From positions 744,001 through 808,000 of the forward strand of contig JAHBXS010000001.1 in assembly GCA_019636375.1 (NCBI GenBank): a stretch of 64,000 nt of DNA. Direction: 5' to 3'. Below are positions 45,804 through 55,395 of this stretch, piece after piece; position 1 is the first letter of the stretch, and every line of letters starts with the position of its first letter. The translations under genes and the position numbers were made by a program. The notes under the pieces were generated by a model, which was given only the letters and a program-made list of their open reading frames with translations, was not told the DNA's origin and searched no databases. Source of the DNA: Pirellulaceae bacterium (GTDB taxonomy: Bacteria; Planctomycetota; Planctomycetia; Pirellulales; Pirellulaceae).

Positions 45804-48221
45804 ATGTCAAGTCAACAACCTGCCAATTTCCAAACAGAAACCGTTTTTGGTCATCCAGCTGGACTGTTTACCTTGTTTTTTGCGGAGATGTGGGAGCGTT
45901 TTTGTTACTACGGCATGAGAGCCATTTTGGTGTTCTACATGCTCAAGGGCTTTCTTGGGCTTGTGGACAGCGATGCATACACAATCTATGGCGCCTATAC
46001 AGCGCTGGTCTACATGACGCCGTTTTTCGGTGGAATGCTTGCCGACCGCATCTTGGGAAAACGTCGGGCAGTGATTCTCGGCGGATTGTTGATGGCGACG
46101 GGCCAGGGAATCATGATGTTGCCGAACTCTACGGCGTTTTTTATGGGTCTCGGATTGATGATTGTCGGAAATGGCTTTTTCAAGCCAAATATCTCGACCA
46201 TGGTTGGCACTTTGTATCCCCCGTTCAGTGGTAAACGCGATGCGGGGTTCACGATTTTTTACATGGGAATCAATTTAGGCGCCGCAATGTCACCGCTGTT
46301 GTGCGGCTATGTTGGGGAAACGATTGGGTGGCATTTTGGATTCGGCCTCGCAACGGCTGGAATGCTATTGGGACTTGTCACATTCTTCGCGCCACGCCCC
46401 GTCGCACTTTTACTTGTAGGGCTGGGCTCGCTCATTGGGGTTTATGCACTTGTACGATTCCAGCCGGGAGATTTTTTCTCGATGGCTGTCAATTATTTTA
46501 TTGCCGCAGCTTTATTGGTTTCCGCCTCCGCAGCCCTGTTTGCGATCAATCGAGGCGGATTGCCGAGTTGGGCTGGTCAACCACCTGATCTTGAACGTTT
46601 GAAAAAACCGATGTTCGGCTTGCCGACCAGTTGGGTAGTCTATATTGGTGCGGTGCTGTCCGCTCCAATTTTTGCTTGCCTGGTTTCTGGCTTCGCGATC
46701 CTTCCTTCGGTTAAAAACTCCGTGAGTGTCGTTAGTTCAAGCTATACAAACTCGTTGGCATCCAGTGAGAGTTTTCATGGTGCCTTAGATGCGATTTCGA
46801 AGTATTCCGCGTCGCCCGATGAAGAAGAGATCAACGAGTTTTTGGGCGGCCTTGCCGGGAAGGTGGAGGACAAAAAACTTACAGATTTCCATCTCGAAGA
46901 ATTAGAGAGTTTAGGCCAGAAACTCCTGGCAGGTGAACTCGATGTGTCGACTCGAGTCAATCAACTCAAAAAAGAAAATCCAGTCAACAACTTTTCTGTT
47001 GTTTTCGCAACTTTGCTGAAAGAAAGTAGTAAACCGGCCGGTTTGGTTTTGATGCTGTGTGGGCTCGGGGCACTTCTTTATTTGGCAATTAACATCTTCC
47101 AACTGCCGCAGATTCCTCGGCAAAGAATGTATGTCGTGATGATCTTAACATTCTTTTCCCTTTTGTTTTGGTCGTTTTTCGAACAAGCGGGGAGTTCCAT
47201 CAATAACTTTACAGATCGTAATGTTGACCGCGTGTTTGAGACCTCGCGAGTAAGTGAGGCGGAGATTGGCCAGACTGTTAAACTCCGCATTGATCCAGCA
47301 GAACTAAACTCAGAACTTAATAAGTTGCCTCTTCTCTCGCAAGAATTCCTGGGCCGAACCAACTCGGACCCCGAAATGCAATCTGTTATCGCGAATGCGG
47401 TAAGGTTTGTCGAACAAGACAAGAACCGGAATCGCCCCGATGAGGAGAAAATGTCCTCTGAAGACATCGAGAAAATGCTGAAAAAACTTTCACGAGATTC
47501 GCGGTTGACGATGACAGAACTTACGTATTTAAGAGAGGCGATTAAGACAAAACGAATCAATCGAAGCGCGTATCAGGACAGCGATGTACCACTTTTCGTG
47601 AATTGGACTTTTGCTGCCGATAACCTCGGGATGGGAATTGGGGGTGCGGAAATGTTGCCTACGGCGGCTCAGGCGTTCAATCCAATTTTCATATTGATCT
47701 TAGGATTGGTTTTCTCTGGGTTATGGGGATTTTTGGCCGCAAGGGATATAGAGCCAAATACGCCCGTCAAGTTTTCGCTGGGGTTGATCTTGTTGGGTTT
47801 GGGTTTTGGAGCACTTTGGCAAGGAGCCTTGTCAGCCAACGAACACGGCATGGTTGGTCTTTGGTGGTTGGTTCTCGCTTACTTTTTGCATACGGCTGGG
47901 GAACTCTGTCTGTCTCCAGTGGGTCTCTCGATGGTCGTGGGCCTTTCGCCTGCTCGGTTGGTGAGTACGGTGATGGGAACCTGGTTTTTAGCGACGGCCT
48001 TTTCTCAGTTTTTGGCAGCGGTGATCGCTCAATTCACCGGAGTATCAGATAGCAGCGGAGGAGGGAATTTCGTCCCTGTGCCCAAGGAAACTATCGGAAC
48101 CTACGGGTCTGTCTTCCAATTCATCACTTTGGCGGCAATTGCTTGTGGTCTGTTTTGCCTGATCCTGTCACCAATTTTGAAACGTTGGATGCACGAGGGG
48201 GCCGAAGTGCCGGAGGAATAA
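45804..48221 (+). CDS. POT/PTR2-family oligopeptide transporter, long form
   Basis: An 805-residue proton-coupled oligopeptide transporter. The signature 'ERFCYYGMRAILVFYM' at residues 31-46 contains the ExxERFxYY-type proton and substrate motif, and 'GGMLADRILGKRRAVILGG' and 'GNGFFKPNISTMVGTLY' follow. Residues 455-466 ('WSFFEQAGSSINNF') and 'AGELCLSPVGLSMV' near 700 are also typical. Most relatives are 450-600 residues; this one has two extra soluble segments, about 302-407 and 470-600, rich in charged helices, placed between membrane helices. The peptide preference is unknown. It starts at ATG 45804 and is not followed by another gene on the same strand. Likely in the inner membrane. Confidence 0.9.
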   Translation: MSSQQPANFQTETVFGHPAGLFTLFFAEMWERFCYYGMRAILVFYMLKGFLGLVDSDAYTIYGAYTALVYMTPFFGGMLADRILGKRRAVILGGLLMATGQGIMMLPNSTAFFMGLGLMIVGNGFFKPNISTMVGTLYPPFSGKRDAGFTIFYMGINLGAAMSPLLCGYVGETIGWHFGFGLATAGMLLGLVTFFAPRPVALLLVGLGSLIGVYALVRFQPGDFFSMAVNYFIAAALLVSASAALFAINRGGLPSWAGQPPDLERLKKPMFGLPTSWVVYIGAVLSAPIFACLVSGFAILPSVKNSVSVVSSSYTNSLASSESFHGALDAISKYSASPDEEEINEFLGGLAGKVEDKKLTDFHLEELESLGQKLLAGELDVSTRVNQLKKENPVNNFSVVFATLLKESSKPAGLVLMLCGLGALLYLAINIFQLPQIPRQRMYVVMILTFFSLLFWSFFEQAGSSINNFTDRNVDRVFETSRVSEAEIGQTVKLRIDPAELNSELNKLPLLSQEFLGRTNSDPEMQSVIANAVRFVEQDKNRNRPDEEKMSSEDIEKMLKKLSRDSRLTMTELTYLREAIKTKRINRSAYQDSDVPLFVNWTFAADNLGMGIGGAEMLPTAAQAFNPIFILILGLVFSGLWGFLAARDIEPNTPVKFSLGLILLGLGFGALWQGALSANEHGMVGLWWLVLAYFLHTAGELCLSPVGLSMVVGLSPARLVSTVMGTWFLATAFSQFLAAVIAQFTGVSDSSGGGNFVPVPKETIGTYGSVFQFITLAAIACGLFCLILSPILKRWMHEGAEVPEE

Positions 48222-48298
48222 CCGAGCCTCAAAATCCTTCACAAGTATCATTGGACCGATTAGTCGCGAGTGGCATACGCGCGAATTAATAAAGGGAA

Positions 48299-49573
48299 TT
48301 ACGCAGCACGGCGATTCGGAATGTTATTCGAGGATGCCCGTTGGGCTAAGTTCCAGATTTGCTCGGCGTAATTGGAGAATCGGAATTGTGACCGAACCTT
48401 TTCTTCGGCTGTTGCGCGAAGACGCTCGTGCAGCTCTCGATTGGATGTGAGAGCCGTGATCGCTTGAACACTTGCACCGTAATCGGCAAAGGGAATCGTA
48501 AGCCCTGCACCGTCGGCAAGGGCCTCCGCTGCTCCGCCGCTTCCCTCGAAGGCGATGATCGGCAGACCTGCGGCCATTGATTCGTGTACTACACAAGGAA
48601 ACGGGTCGACTCGAGACGTTAGCAGAAAAACATCCGAGCCCACAAAATAAGGCTCGACATCAACCCGCTCGCCGATGAATCGGACGTATTGCGACAGTCC
48701 ACTCTTTTCAATGTCCATTTGAACATAATGATAAATTGAATGAGTCCAACGAGGCCCGTCCCCCAGCCAAACGAAATACACGGGAGACTCAGGATTTACT
48801 TGATTGAACCGCCGTGCGATCCCGGCAAAGTGGTCGATGCCCTTCCGTAAATCTAACGTGCCACAGCCCAACACAATGGTGCTTTCCGGTGGCAATCCGA
48901 GTTCGGTGCGAATGGCTTGGCGAGCGTCAGTGCGGTTGATTTGTTTTCCAAAATTCGGCTTGAGCAGGCCCTGTGGCATGACATGCGTTTTGTTCTGAGG
49001 AACCGGCACTTTAGCGTCAGCTTCGTTTCGGACAGCTCGACACGGAAATACAATTTCTTCGGCAGCTTGGTAGATCAAGTGAAAATCATTGTCCGTGTAG
49101 CTACTTGCCATTTCGTGAATCAGCGCGATTACCGGGATTCCCGCTCGTGACAACTCGGCGGCGATAAATCGAGACTCAAGGCTGTTGCAGACAGCAAATT
49201 TAGGAAGCGTCCGCTCTTGTCTTAGAAACCGTCTAATTTTTCGAGTCAATTCTGGCGACTCACAACGTTGCGTGTTGAGGCATTCGACGCCGGAAACCTC
49301 GGCAAAATCACCGATCAAAGGACCGCCATCATTCAGTAGAGTCCGGCATCTTAACCCGAGTTGTTGATTGAAATGACGGATTAAATTTAATGCGATCAAA
49401 GGCGCTCCCGTCCGCGAAGCTTCATGGGAGACAAACAACACATCAGACGGTGAGACAGACTCTTGGGGGCCCTCATCCCCCCAAAATACTCGAAGTGGGC
49501 CAGCGGTGATTTTGGGAAATAGACGCAAATTGCCACCCAGAAATCGAGGTTTGAAAAATACCGAAAATTGCAA
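48299..49573 (-). CDS. GT4-family glycosyltransferase
   Basis: A GT-B fold glycosyltransferase, about 424 residues from the first in-frame TTG. The N-terminal half has 'VLFVSHEASRTGAPLIALNLIRHF', the usual glycine-rich opening of GT4 enzymes. In the C-terminal half 'VLGCGTLDLRKGIDHFAGIARRF' and 'VDPFPCVVHESMAAGLPIIAFEGSGGAAEAL' give the donor-binding E-x7-E pattern. It should transfer a sugar from a nucleotide donor on the cytosolic side of the membrane during polysaccharide synthesis. The start is uncertain because no good ribosome site is seen; the core begins near 'SPSDVLFVS'. It converges with the POT transporter and is divergent from the TetR gene. Confidence 0.85.
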   Translation of the reverse strand: MQFSVFFKPRFLGGNLRLFPKITAGPLRVFWGDEGPQESVSPSDVLFVSHEASRTGAPLIALNLIRHFNQQLGLRCRTLLNDGGPLIGDFAEVSGVECLNTQRCESPELTRKIRRFLRQERTLPKFAVCNSLESRFIAAELSRAGIPVIALIHEMASSYTDNDFHLIYQAAEEIVFPCRAVRNEADAKVPVPQNKTHVMPQGLLKPNFGKQINRTDARQAIRTELGLPPESTIVLGCGTLDLRKGIDHFAGIARRFNQVNPESPVYFVWLGDGPRWTHSIYHYVQMDIEKSGLSQYVRFIGERVDVEPYFVGSDVFLLTSRVDPFPCVVHESMAAGLPIIAFEGSGGAAEALADGAGLTIPFADYGASVQAITALTSNRELHERLRATAEEKVRSQFRFSNYAEQIWNLAQRASSNNIPNRRAA

Positions 49574-49720
49574 TTTTGTGGAACTTGTCAGTTTTATCGG
49601 TTTGAGCAGTTTGTTTGTCTATTCAAATCGCAGTTCCAGGTCTCCCTTCTGATCAACAGGCTGTTAATTTAGGGGGATTCTTCCGCTCACGAAATATAAT
49701 CGGAACACGACTTGACAAAC

Positions 49721-49735
49721 TTGACGAAGAGTCAA
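49721..49735 (+). promoter_or_regulatory. Candidate TetR operator
   Basis: TTGACGAAGAGTCAA is an inverted repeat with 5-bp arms, flanked on both sides by further TTGAC copies (49712, 49738). It lies just before the TetR start and could be the autoregulatory site. No promoter boxes are assigned. Confidence 0.3.
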
Positions 49736-49746
49736 TAATTGACGAC

Positions 49747-50487
49747 ATGAAAACTGTTGGGCGGAAAGAACGTGAATTTGTCGAGCGGGAAGACAAAATC
49801 CTCGCGCTCGCTCAAGACTTGGTGGTGCGAGAGGGCTACCACGGTTTGAGCATGGACCGAATCGCAGAAGGCATCGAGTATTCCAAGGGAACGATTTACA
49901 ACCACTTCCCCAACAAGGAAGAGATCATTGTGGCATTGGGAATCAGGTCCGCCGAAAGTCGGATCGAACTCTTTCGTCGTGCCCGTGATTTTGCCGGGTG
50001 TGCACGGGCCAAAATGCAAGTGATTGGCGTGGCTTCAGAAGTTTTTGCCCGAGTTTTCCCACAGCATTTTTATCTGGAACAGATCATTCGAATTTCCTCA
50101 ATTTGGGAAAAAACGAGTCCCGAACGGCGAGAACATTACCAAGCCTGCGAGTTGAAGTGCATGACGACGGTCGCCGAAATCGTGGAAGCGGGAATTGCTG
50201 AAGGTAACCTGACGCTTCCGGCAGACTTTTCCCCTCAAGATATGGTCTTCGGACTGTGGTCTCTCGTCTCCGGTGCGTACACGCTGGCTGCGAGTAATCC
50301 CAATTTGGGAAATTTGGGGATAAACGAACCCTACTCTCGCGTAAGGCTGTTAGCAAATCACTTACTTGACGGGTTCTCTTGGCTCCCGCTTTCCAGCGAA
50401 ATGGATTACGAATCCGTTGTTGCCGAAGCGATCTCGACGACCTTTTCCCGTGAAGTTGCAGCCCTGAATTCGCGACCCACACAATAA
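49747..50487 (+). CDS. TetR/AcrR-family transcriptional regulator
   Basis: A 246-residue TetR/AcrR regulator. The N-terminal helix-turn-helix is clear: 'ILALAQDLVVREGYHGLSMDRIAEGIEYSKGTIYNHFPNKEEIIVALG', with the family's YNHF motif. The C-terminal 170 residues form the ligand-binding and dimer domain and have no recognised ligand signature. It is 22 bases upstream of the MFP gene on the same strand and is the likely local repressor of the efflux operon. The start ATG 49747 fits the usual spacing to the HTH; the frame is open further upstream to 49615 without a strong site. Confidence 0.88.
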   Translation: MKTVGRKEREFVEREDKILALAQDLVVREGYHGLSMDRIAEGIEYSKGTIYNHFPNKEEIIVALGIRSAESRIELFRRARDFAGCARAKMQVIGVASEVFARVFPQHFYLEQIIRISSIWEKTSPERREHYQACELKCMTTVAEIVEAGIAEGNLTLPADFSPQDMVFGLWSLVSGAYTLAASNPNLGNLGINEPYSRVRLLANHLLDGFSWLPLSSEMDYESVVAEAISTTFSREVAALNSRPTQ

Positions 50488-50509
50488 CCAAAAACATGGT
50501 GAATCAGAA

Positions 50510-51946
50510 ATGAACGAGCCTTCGAACCGTTTTTTTTGTGCCCTAAAGTTGGCGCTTCGTCAATTGTTGACGGCGCGCAATCGGCAATACATGTTTCTGC
50601 TCTCAGGCGTTCTTTTGGCGGGAACAATTGCGGTAATCGTCTGGTGGCCCTGGAAAGCCAACGCGGTTGCTCGCGACGGGCTTTCCGAAACGTCAACCAA
50701 TGAACCCGTGCGAGCGTTCGTGGAGGTGATCGAAGTGAACAGGGTTGATTCTGTTCGCTTGCCACGCGAGTTTAGTGGTTCCCTACGTGCGGCTCGCAGC
50801 AGCGAACTCGGCTTCAAACGAACGGGGCGCATCGTCAAGGTTTATGTCGAGCAAGGCGAAGTTGTCGATACGAACCAAATTCTGGCCGAACTCGACACCG
50901 ATTCTTTGCAAGCGTCTCGCGCTGAACTCCAAGCTCAGCGACTTGGGGCAATCGCGTTTCTCGAAGAACTCGTCTCCGGCCCACGGCAGCAAACCATCGC
51001 TGCGGCACGTGCCGAAGTTGCCGATTTCGAATCGCAACGTCAACTTGCGAAAATTGACTTCGATCGAAAGGAACGTTTGCGGGACGCAAAGGCCATCTCT
51101 GAGCAAGAATTCGACGATGCCCAATCCAACTTGTTATCCGTCGACGAACGACTCAACGCTGCCAAAATGCGACTGGCTGAATTAGAGGAGGGGACTCGCA
51201 AGGAAAAAATCAAATCTCAACAAGCAGAAGTCTCCCGACTGGAGGCGATGATTCAACGAATCGAAGTTGATTTGCAAGAAAGCAAATTGTTGGCCCCCTA
51301 TCCCGGTAGAATTTCTCAACGCTTGTTCGACGAAGGCTCAATCGTCAATCCCGGCCAGTCCGTTTTTCGAGTTGTCGAACATGGCGAACTGGAGGCCTGG
51401 ATTGGCGTGCCACCAGAGATCGCGGCGAAACTTTCGTTCGATCAACGATACTCGCTGCAAGTCGACAAACTGCCGTTGCAAGGACAACTCAAGGCGATCT
51501 TGCCGGAACTTGACCCAACAACCAGAACAATCACGGTGCGATTCAAGGTTCTGCCTGTCGACAACAGTCTCTCCAGTGATTCGCAGTCAGTATGCCCTCC
51601 AGAATGTGAATTGCCAAGTTCTTTTTCAAGCTCGTTGGTCCCCGGCAGAATGATCAGGGTCCAACTTGAACAGGAACTTCAACAATCCGGCATCTGGGTT
51701 CCCATGAAAGCTTTAGCGCGGGGCCAACGAGGGCTATGGTCGGTTTTCGTGGCGAATCGGATGCCAGGCAACACGGCTTCTAAAGAGACGACCTTCAAAC
51801 TCGAACGCCGAGATGTTGAAGTATTGATCATCGATGTGGAGCGAGTTTTAATTCGTGGAGAAATCCAAACCGGTGACTTGTTGGTGACGACGGGATTACA
51901 TCGCCTCACTCCCGGTCAGATGGTCCAGATTTCAGACAACCGCTAA
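50510..51946 (+). CDS. RND efflux membrane-fusion (adaptor) protein
   Basis: A 478-residue periplasmic adaptor (HlyD/MFP family). One N-terminal membrane helix (about residues 27-47) anchors it. The biotinyl-lipoyl half ('GFKRTGRIVKVYVEQGEVVDTNQILAELDTDSLQ') is followed by a coiled-coil hairpin (about residues 125-260, heptad-like, with 'AKAISEQEFDDAQSNLLSVDERLNAAK'). Then come the second lipoyl half ('LLAPYPGRISQRLFDEGSIVNPGQSVFRVVE'), a beta-barrel and a membrane-proximal domain. It joins the inner-membrane pump to an outer-membrane channel. It sits between the regulator and the pump gene, 11 bases before the latter. No outer-membrane factor is in the window. Confidence 0.9.
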   Translation: MNEPSNRFFCALKLALRQLLTARNRQYMFLLSGVLLAGTIAVIVWWPWKANAVARDGLSETSTNEPVRAFVEVIEVNRVDSVRLPREFSGSLRAARSSELGFKRTGRIVKVYVEQGEVVDTNQILAELDTDSLQASRAELQAQRLGAIAFLEELVSGPRQQTIAAARAEVADFESQRQLAKIDFDRKERLRDAKAISEQEFDDAQSNLLSVDERLNAAKMRLAELEEGTRKEKIKSQQAEVSRLEAMIQRIEVDLQESKLLAPYPGRISQRLFDEGSIVNPGQSVFRVVEHGELEAWIGVPPEIAAKLSFDQRYSLQVDKLPLQGQLKAILPELDPTTRTITVRFKVLPVDNSLSSDSQSVCPPECELPSSFSSSLVPGRMIRVQLEQELQQSGIWVPMKALARGQRGLWSVFVANRMPGNTASKETTFKLERRDVEVLIIDVERVLIRGEIQTGDLLVTTGLHRLTPGQMVQISDNR

Positions 51947-51957
51947 CAGGAAACCCC

Positions 51958-54900
51958 ATGTCCATTTCTGGCCTGTCCACCATTTTTTATCGCAACCCTC
52001 GCCTGTTGGCTTTGGCTTTATCCCTGATCCTGGTCGCGGGGCTGTCCTCGGCGATGATCATGCCCCGCATGGAAGACCCCTTGTTGGCCCCCCGCGCAGC
52101 CAGCGTGACGACGATCCTGCCCGGAGCCGACGCGAATCTTGTAGAGACTTTGGTGACGGAGAAGCTGGAAGACGAGATCAAGAAAATCCAGCAGGTTAAA
52201 GAGATTCGCTCGACGAGTCGCCTGGGAGTTTCGTTTATACAAATCGAATTGCTCGACTCCGTGACTGCCGCCGAAGCTCCCGCGATTTGGTCTCGAGTTC
52301 GCGGCAAAGTTGATGATGCCATCCTTCAGTTGCCTCCCGACGCGCTGCGACCAGAGTTTGAGCAGATCGACGTCAAGGCTTTCGCTATGTTGACGGCCAT
52401 CAAGTGGCGTGGGACCGACGACATCAGCATGGCCGTTTTACGCCGCTGGGCTCGTGTGCTCGAGGAGCGTCTTCGTGCAAACCCCGGTACCGAAAAAACC
52501 GAACTGTTCGGCGATCCGGATGAAGAGATTGTGGTTCGTTTGGATCAAGAGGCAGCAGCGGCACTTGGGCTGATGGTCGCCGACATCTCACGGCAAATCT
52601 CAAACAGCGATGCCAAAGCCTCTGCCGGACAAATTCGTGGAATTGATGGCGATCTGTTGCTGGAAGTCCGTGGGCAAATCGATTCCCTTTCACGTTTGTC
52701 ATCGACACCCATCCAAACCAATCGCGAAGGGGGAACGATTCAACTCTCCGACATCGCGACGTTGACCCGCAGTGCGAAAACTCCCCCCGATACCCTGGTG
52801 ACGATAAACGGAGATCGGGCTGTCGTGGTGGGTGCCCTCGTGCGAAACGACTATCGAATTGACCATTGGACAAGGGAGGCTGAGAAGACTCTGCGAGACT
52901 TTTCCGAGGAACTCCCGCGAGGACTGGAGTTGGAGATCGTATTTAGCCAGTCCGGTTATGTTGAAGATCGCCTTTCATCGTTGTTGGGCAACCTGATGTT
53001 GGGCGGAGCCGCCGTGTTTGGTGTGATTCTGTTCTTGATGGGTTGGCGCTCGGCACTGATTGTCGGCTCGGCGTTGCCTTTGGTCTCACTGGTGGTCTTG
53101 GCGTGTTTGCGAATTCTCGACATCCCCATACACCAGATGTCGGTGACCGGGTTGATTATCGCCTTGGGATTATTGATCGACAACGCGATTGTGGTCGTCG
53201 ACGAAATTGGCCAAGAGTTGCGTGAGGGGCACTCGGCCCTAGAGGCGGTTGGAAAAACCGTACAACTTCTCGCGATTCCGTTGCTGGGTTCGACGCTTAC
53301 GACCGTTTTTGCTTTTGCACCGATTGCTCTCATGCCGGGGCCGGCGGGTGAATTCGTGGGAGCGATTTCCATTAGTGTGATCTTGGCCATCATTGCCTCA
53401 TTTTTCTTGGCGATGACCGTCATTCCGGCTCTGGCTGGACTGGGAATCTCAGTGAAGGTCGATCGTAAATCGTATTGGTGGCAAACGGGGTTTCGCAATG
53501 CAACCCTGACGGATTATTGGTCGCGAGTTTTAGATTGGATGTTGCAGCGTCCAATGACTGGAGTCGTATTTTCAATCGGACTCCCGGTCGTCGGTTTTCT
53601 CGTCGCCGCACAATTGCCGGTTCAGTTTTTTCCTGCCGCAGACCGAGACCAACTCCATGTCGAACTCGAGTTACCATCGGGGGCATCGCTTGAAGAGACC
53701 GCCGCTTTGACGGCGTTGGTCAGCGAGGAACTTTACCAGGCTCCTGGAGTTCAAGCGGTCCATTGGTTCGTTGGCGAAAGTGTGCCGGTGTTCTATTACA
53801 ATTTGATCCCCTCCCGAAAAAATTCGTCGCGCTATGCTCAAGCGATTGTCCAACGGGACACAGCCGAGGGAGGAGTGGCTTTTGTGCGCGACTTGCAGCG
53901 AACGCTGGATCAACGCTTTCCCCAGGCTCTCACCCTAGTTCGCCTTTTGGAACAAGGCCCCCCGTTTTATGCACCAATCGAGGTCCGGCTGTTTGGACCC
54001 GACCTAGACGAATTGCGGCGACTAGGGGAACAGGTTCGTTTGTGCTTGACAGAGACCGCAGGCATTGTGGCGACCCGTTCGGAACTCGAGGAAGTTCTCC
54101 TCAAGATCAACTTTGACATTGACGAATCGCAAACCCGCCTGTTGGGATTGGATTCGACGCAAATCGCACGGCAACTAAATGCAACTCTTGAAGGCTCCGT
54201 CGGTGGTTCCATTCTCGAAGGTACTGAACAAATTCCGATTCGTGTGAGGGTAGGGGACCGAGAGCGGGCAGACTTGCATCGTGTCGCCACACTGAGTCTA
54301 TTGTCCCTGAGTCCGTTGACACCCAACCGCACTGCGGGTCAAGGTAAGCTGGAGGCGACAAGGCCGGACTTTGCCGGCATTCCATTGGCGACCTTGGGGG
54401 AAATGAAACTGCAACCTGAAATATCGGGGATTCCTCGGTTCGACGGAAGACGGATGAATGAGGTGCAAGCTTTTTCAGCAGCGGGTCAATTGTCGGCTCC
54501 AATCTTGGAGGAATTTGAGGCCCGACTCAACGCATCAGGTTTTGAATTGCCACCCGGCTATTCTCTCCGCTACGGCGGAGAAGTTGCCAAACGCAATGAT
54601 GCGATTGGAAACTTGATGGCCAATGTCGGAGTGCTGATGGTGTTGATGGTCGCCACATTGGTTTTGTCGTTTCAGTCCTTCCGCCTCGCGATTGTGATTG
54701 CAGGGGTAGCAGCATTGTCTGTCGGGCTAAGTATGGGAGCATTGTGGCTGTACGGTTTCCCATTTGGATTCATGGCGATTGTCGGGACGATGGGTTTGAT
54801 CGGGGTGGCGATCAACGACTCGATTGTTGTCTTGGCGGCGATTCGTGGGGATCAACAAGCCCGCTTGGGAGACCGGAGGGCGATTCGCGACGTCGTCGTC

Positions 54901-55119
54901 CGTTCGACAAGGCATATTGTGGCCACCACGCTGACAACAACATCCGGATTCATGCCACTGATTTTGGCTGGGGGAGCTTTCTGGCCACCCTTGGCCGTTG
55001 CAATTTCAGGCGGGATTCTCGGAGCGACGATTCTCGCTCTGTTCTTTATCCCCGCGACCTACGCTCTGACACACCGCCAGCAGGATTCGCTTCGTTTCAA
55101 AATCGAGGGTCAACGCTAA
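51958..55119 (+). CDS. RND efflux pump permease (AcrB-like)
   Basis: A 1053-residue inner-membrane RND pump with twelve membrane helices in two halves and two large periplasmic loops. Opening 'YRNPRLLALALSLILVAGL' is helix 1; 'PGADANLVETLVTEKLEDEI' starts the first porter loop. The helix 4 proton-relay 'GLLIDNAIVVVDEIGQEL' has a single Asp where AcrB has two, as in several HAE1-like relatives. The second half repeats with 'GVAINDSIVVLAAIRGDQQ' at the equivalent helix. It should export drugs, metals or lipophiles using the proton gradient. It lies 11 bases after the adaptor gene. Substrate class not assignable. Confidence 0.92.
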   Translation: MSISGLSTIFYRNPRLLALALSLILVAGLSSAMIMPRMEDPLLAPRAASVTTILPGADANLVETLVTEKLEDEIKKIQQVKEIRSTSRLGVSFIQIELLDSVTAAEAPAIWSRVRGKVDDAILQLPPDALRPEFEQIDVKAFAMLTAIKWRGTDDISMAVLRRWARVLEERLRANPGTEKTELFGDPDEEIVVRLDQEAAAALGLMVADISRQISNSDAKASAGQIRGIDGDLLLEVRGQIDSLSRLSSTPIQTNREGGTIQLSDIATLTRSAKTPPDTLVTINGDRAVVVGALVRNDYRIDHWTREAEKTLRDFSEELPRGLELEIVFSQSGYVEDRLSSLLGNLMLGGAAVFGVILFLMGWRSALIVGSALPLVSLVVLACLRILDIPIHQMSVTGLIIALGLLIDNAIVVVDEIGQELREGHSALEAVGKTVQLLAIPLLGSTLTTVFAFAPIALMPGPAGEFVGAISISVILAIIASFFLAMTVIPALAGLGISVKVDRKSYWWQTGFRNATLTDYWSRVLDWMLQRPMTGVVFSIGLPVVGFLVAAQLPVQFFPAADRDQLHVELELPSGASLEETAALTALVSEELYQAPGVQAVHWFVGESVPVFYYNLIPSRKNSSRYAQAIVQRDTAEGGVAFVRDLQRTLDQRFPQALTLVRLLEQGPPFYAPIEVRLFGPDLDELRRLGEQVRLCLTETAGIVATRSELEEVLLKINFDIDESQTRLLGLDSTQIARQLNATLEGSVGGSILEGTEQIPIRVRVGDRERADLHRVATLSLLSLSPLTPNRTAGQGKLEATRPDFAGIPLATLGEMKLQPEISGIPRFDGRRMNEVQAFSAAGQLSAPILEEFEARLNASGFELPPGYSLRYGGEVAKRNDAIGNLMANVGVLMVLMVATLVLSFQSFRLAIVIAGVAALSVGLSMGALWLYGFPFGFMAIVGTMGLIGVAINDSIVVLAAIRGDQQARLGDRRAIRDVVVRSTRHIVATTLTTTSGFMPLILAGGAFWPPLAVAISGGILGATILALFFIPATYALTHRQQDSLRFKIEGQR

Positions 55120-55157
55120 ACGAACATTGCATCGTTATTGCGGATCGCGCAAAAAAA

Positions 55158-55232
55158 TCGGGGCGGAGGGATTTGAACCCCCGACCCCCTGGTCCCAAAC
55201 CAGGTGCGCTAGCCAGACTGCGCTACGCCCCG
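55158..55232 (-). tRNA. tRNA-Pro (TGG)
   Basis: A 75-base cloverleaf on the minus strand: acceptor CGGGGCG/CGCCCCG, D-arm GCGC...GCGC, anticodon arm CCTGG-TTTGGGA-CCAGG with anticodon TGG at 55195-55197, T-arm GGGGG-TTCAAAT-CCCTC, discriminator A; CCA is not encoded. It converges on the efflux operon with a 38-base gap. Confidence 0.95.
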
Positions 55233-55395
55233 AAATTAGAAAAAGTGATTTTACCAAGGTACCAAATCCTTGCAATGCCACTCTCATCCCTAACGACCGT
55301 CGCCGATTGAATGGGTTCGGGCAAAAACGGGGATTTCACGCTAGTCTTTTGCGATTTTCTCCAGGGATTTTTTCGCGGGGTCTTTTGCTGAAAAC

